From Ornithinibacillus sp. 4-3 (GTDB lineage: Bacteria; Bacillota; Bacilli; Bacillales; Amphibacillaceae): 64,000 bases of DNA. Under the pieces are notes generated by a model. The model was not told where the DNA came from. It saw nothing but the letters and a program-made list of their open reading frames with translations, and searched no databases. The stretch covers positions 1,212,001-1,276,000 of the forward strand of contig NZ_CP162599.1 of assembly GCF_040958695.1 (NCBI RefSeq), given 5' to 3'. The position numbers and the translations under genes are program-made. Shown here piece after piece: positions 63,155 through 64,000 of the stretch (position 1 is its first letter; the number at the start of each line of letters is the position of its first letter).

Positions 63155-63360
63155 ACAAAATGAAGCTTTAGTCTGTGGGAATTTTATTCAATATAACTGG
63201 ACGCATAACTCGCTTCAAGAAACGCACATATTTCTTGAAGGGAGAGCGGACAGCTCTTCCACTGATATACTGCTTGTAATGTGCAAAAAGTGAAGCTCGC
63301 AGACGTAACAATAGTGTACAACCTATATATCGAAAACACCCACGACTTTATATTAGCAAT

Positions 63361-63397
63361 AACGCTTGAAATCATTTCAAGTGTTATTATATTTTTT
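63361..63397 (+). terminator. Terminator downstream of the Sm-like gene
   Basis: AACGCTTGAAAT and ATTTCAAGTGTT (one G-T) followed by ATTATATTTTTT. The 63155-63360 stretch before it carries no recognisable gene. Confidence 0.7.
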
Positions 63398-63404
63398 GTA
63401 AAAA

Positions 63405-63443
63405 ACAAAAAAGCAGCAAGCCTTTGGGGAAAGGGATTGCTGC
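63405..63443 (-). terminator. Terminator of the first YjcZ-type gene
   Basis: On the minus strand GGCAGCAA..CCTTT pairs with AAAGG..TTGCTGC, followed by TTTTTTGTTTTTT. Confidence 0.85.
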
Positions 63444-63457
63444 CTCTGATCAAGAGG

Positions 63458-63595
63458 TTAACAGAACCAAGCTGCACCTACAATTATTAACAAAATAAAC
63501 AACACAACGATTAACGCAAATCCACGACCAGAACCGTAGCCACAACATTCAGCTCCACCAACTGGGCCGCCATAGTCACAACCCCAAAAATTCAT
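63458..63595 (-). CDS. YjcZ-family small membrane protein, 45 aa
   Basis: ATG 63595 follows AAGGAGGG. The N-terminus is Gly/Cys-rich ([23 protein letters not shown]), then [21 protein letters not shown], the hallmark of the YjcZ sporulation miniproteins, ending right after a Cys. Too short to be found by a long-frame search. Expected in the forespore or coat region; localisation inferred from the family. Confidence 0.88.
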   Translation of the reverse strand: MNFWGCDYGGPVGGAECCGYGSGRGFALIVVLFILLIIVGAAWFC

Positions 63596-63624
63596 TGAAA
63601 TCCCTCCTTAATTATTAATAAGCT

Positions 63625-63726
63625 TTAGCAAAATCCTACGTAAGCTGTTCCTACAATGATTAAGAGAATGAATAGCACTACAATTAGCGCAAATCCTCCA
63701 CCATAACCGCCAACATTTTCACCCAT
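63625..63726 (-). CDS. YjcZ-family small membrane protein, 33 aa
   Basis: ATG 63726 follows GGAGGTGGA. The sequence is MGENVGGYGGGF then [21 protein letters not shown], the YjcZ signature with a shorter head. It lies 29 nt upstream of the 45-aa paralog on the same strand, so a two-gene operon is likely. Confidence 0.88.
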   Translation of the reverse strand: MGENVGGYGGGFALIVVLFILLIIVGTAYVGFC

Positions 63727-63888
63727 TCGTTATCCACCTCCATTGCTTTTGTACCCAATATATGTTTATTTCCTAATAAGGGTATGGTCATTATCCCAAT
63801 TTTTGATTATTTAACTTCGTAGCTTTACTAAAATTCCCGCTCTTATGAAGAGGAGTACAAGTGTCACTAAGTTTTGAAATAATCGCGA

Positions 63889-64000
63889 CTAAGGTTCTGT
63901 TGTAAATGGAACCAAGTCTTCTTTATCTGGAAGGAATGCTTGAGATGCTTTCATTAAGAGTTGCTGTGAATTATAATTTTTGTCATGACAATATTTTTCT
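63889..64000 (-). CDS. C-terminal part of an unidentified gene, cut by window edge
   Basis: 37 codons open to the window end and stop at TAG (complement of 63889-63891): ...EKYCHDKNYNSQQLLMKASQAFL then PDKEDLVPFTTEP. Codon use and composition look coding. Family not recognised from this fragment. Confidence 0.5.
   Translation of the reverse strand, partial: EKYCHDKNYNSQQLLMKASQAFLPDKEDLVPFTTEP

Noticed and set aside
63184..63477. 97-codon minus-strand frame across 63.2-63.5 kb
   Set aside because: It overlaps a clear terminator and the end of a YjcZ-type gene in another frame; no start signal.
1..64000. CRISPR array, rRNA operon, replication origin or intact prophage
   Set aside because: No regularly spaced direct repeats, no rRNA sequence, no DnaA-box cluster, and only a two-gene lysis cassette of phage type.

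Overview
The window is about 64 kb of AT-rich, endospore-forming Bacillaceae chromosome. The gene order spx-mecA-coiA-pepF ... spxH-yjbI / yjbK-relQ-nadK-rluD-mgtE / cotO-cotZ matches the yjb region of Bacillus subtilis. Codon use, the mix of ATG/TTG/GTG starts with strong GGAGG sites, and the intergenic repeats suggest a halotolerant relative such as Oceanobacillus or Virgibacillus; that genus call is inference. No rRNA, CRISPR array or intact prophage is visible.

Region by region: 0-3 kb holds a cut-off, degenerate catalase-like gene, a metallo-beta-lactamase-fold hydrolase and a DUF3231 protein. 3-20.6 kb is the redox/competence/stringent-response core: Spx, its ClpP adaptors MecA and SpxH, CoiA, PepF, truncated globin, CYTH protein, RelQ, NAD kinase, pseudouridine synthase, MgtE, CotO and CotZ. 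It is interrupted at 8.8-12.6 kb by a receiver-only response regulator and a large hybrid kinase carrying two different kinase cores. 20.7-27.2 kb has a YetF-type protein, the YjcF/YjcH group and a YfiBC-type heterodimeric ABC exporter. 27.6-29.4 kb has an aldehyde dehydrogenase, a broken half tRNA-Val and an intact tRNA-Val(GAC).

29.7-39.8 kb is accessory in character: lipoproteins, small membrane proteins, a bacterial nitric oxide synthase, a long superoxide dismutase, a holin/endolysin pair without a phage, and azlCD preceded by a decayed regulator fragment. 39.8-45.4 kb has leuA under a leucine T-box (specifier CTC readable), an EamA transporter, an AI-2E family permease, and yidC2 preceded by what looks like a MifM-type translation-arrest leader with a hairpin over the yidC2 ribosome-binding site. 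45.4-47.4 kb is a frameshifted IS110 element inside a repeat with long terminal inverted repeats.

47.7-52.6 kb has a two-gene ThDP enzyme/amino-acid dehydrogenase operon behind a leader terminator, and an EcsAB-like transporter. 52.6-58.1 kb has a nitronate monooxygenase, a SARP-like response regulator, HMG-CoA synthase and PncB. 58.1-62.8 kb has a tandem pair of anchored paralogs (the first apparently with an ATT start), an RraA-like protein and two tandem cytosine-deaminase-like amidohydrolases. The right end has an Sm-like small protein, two YjcZ-type miniproteins and the tail of an unidentified gene.
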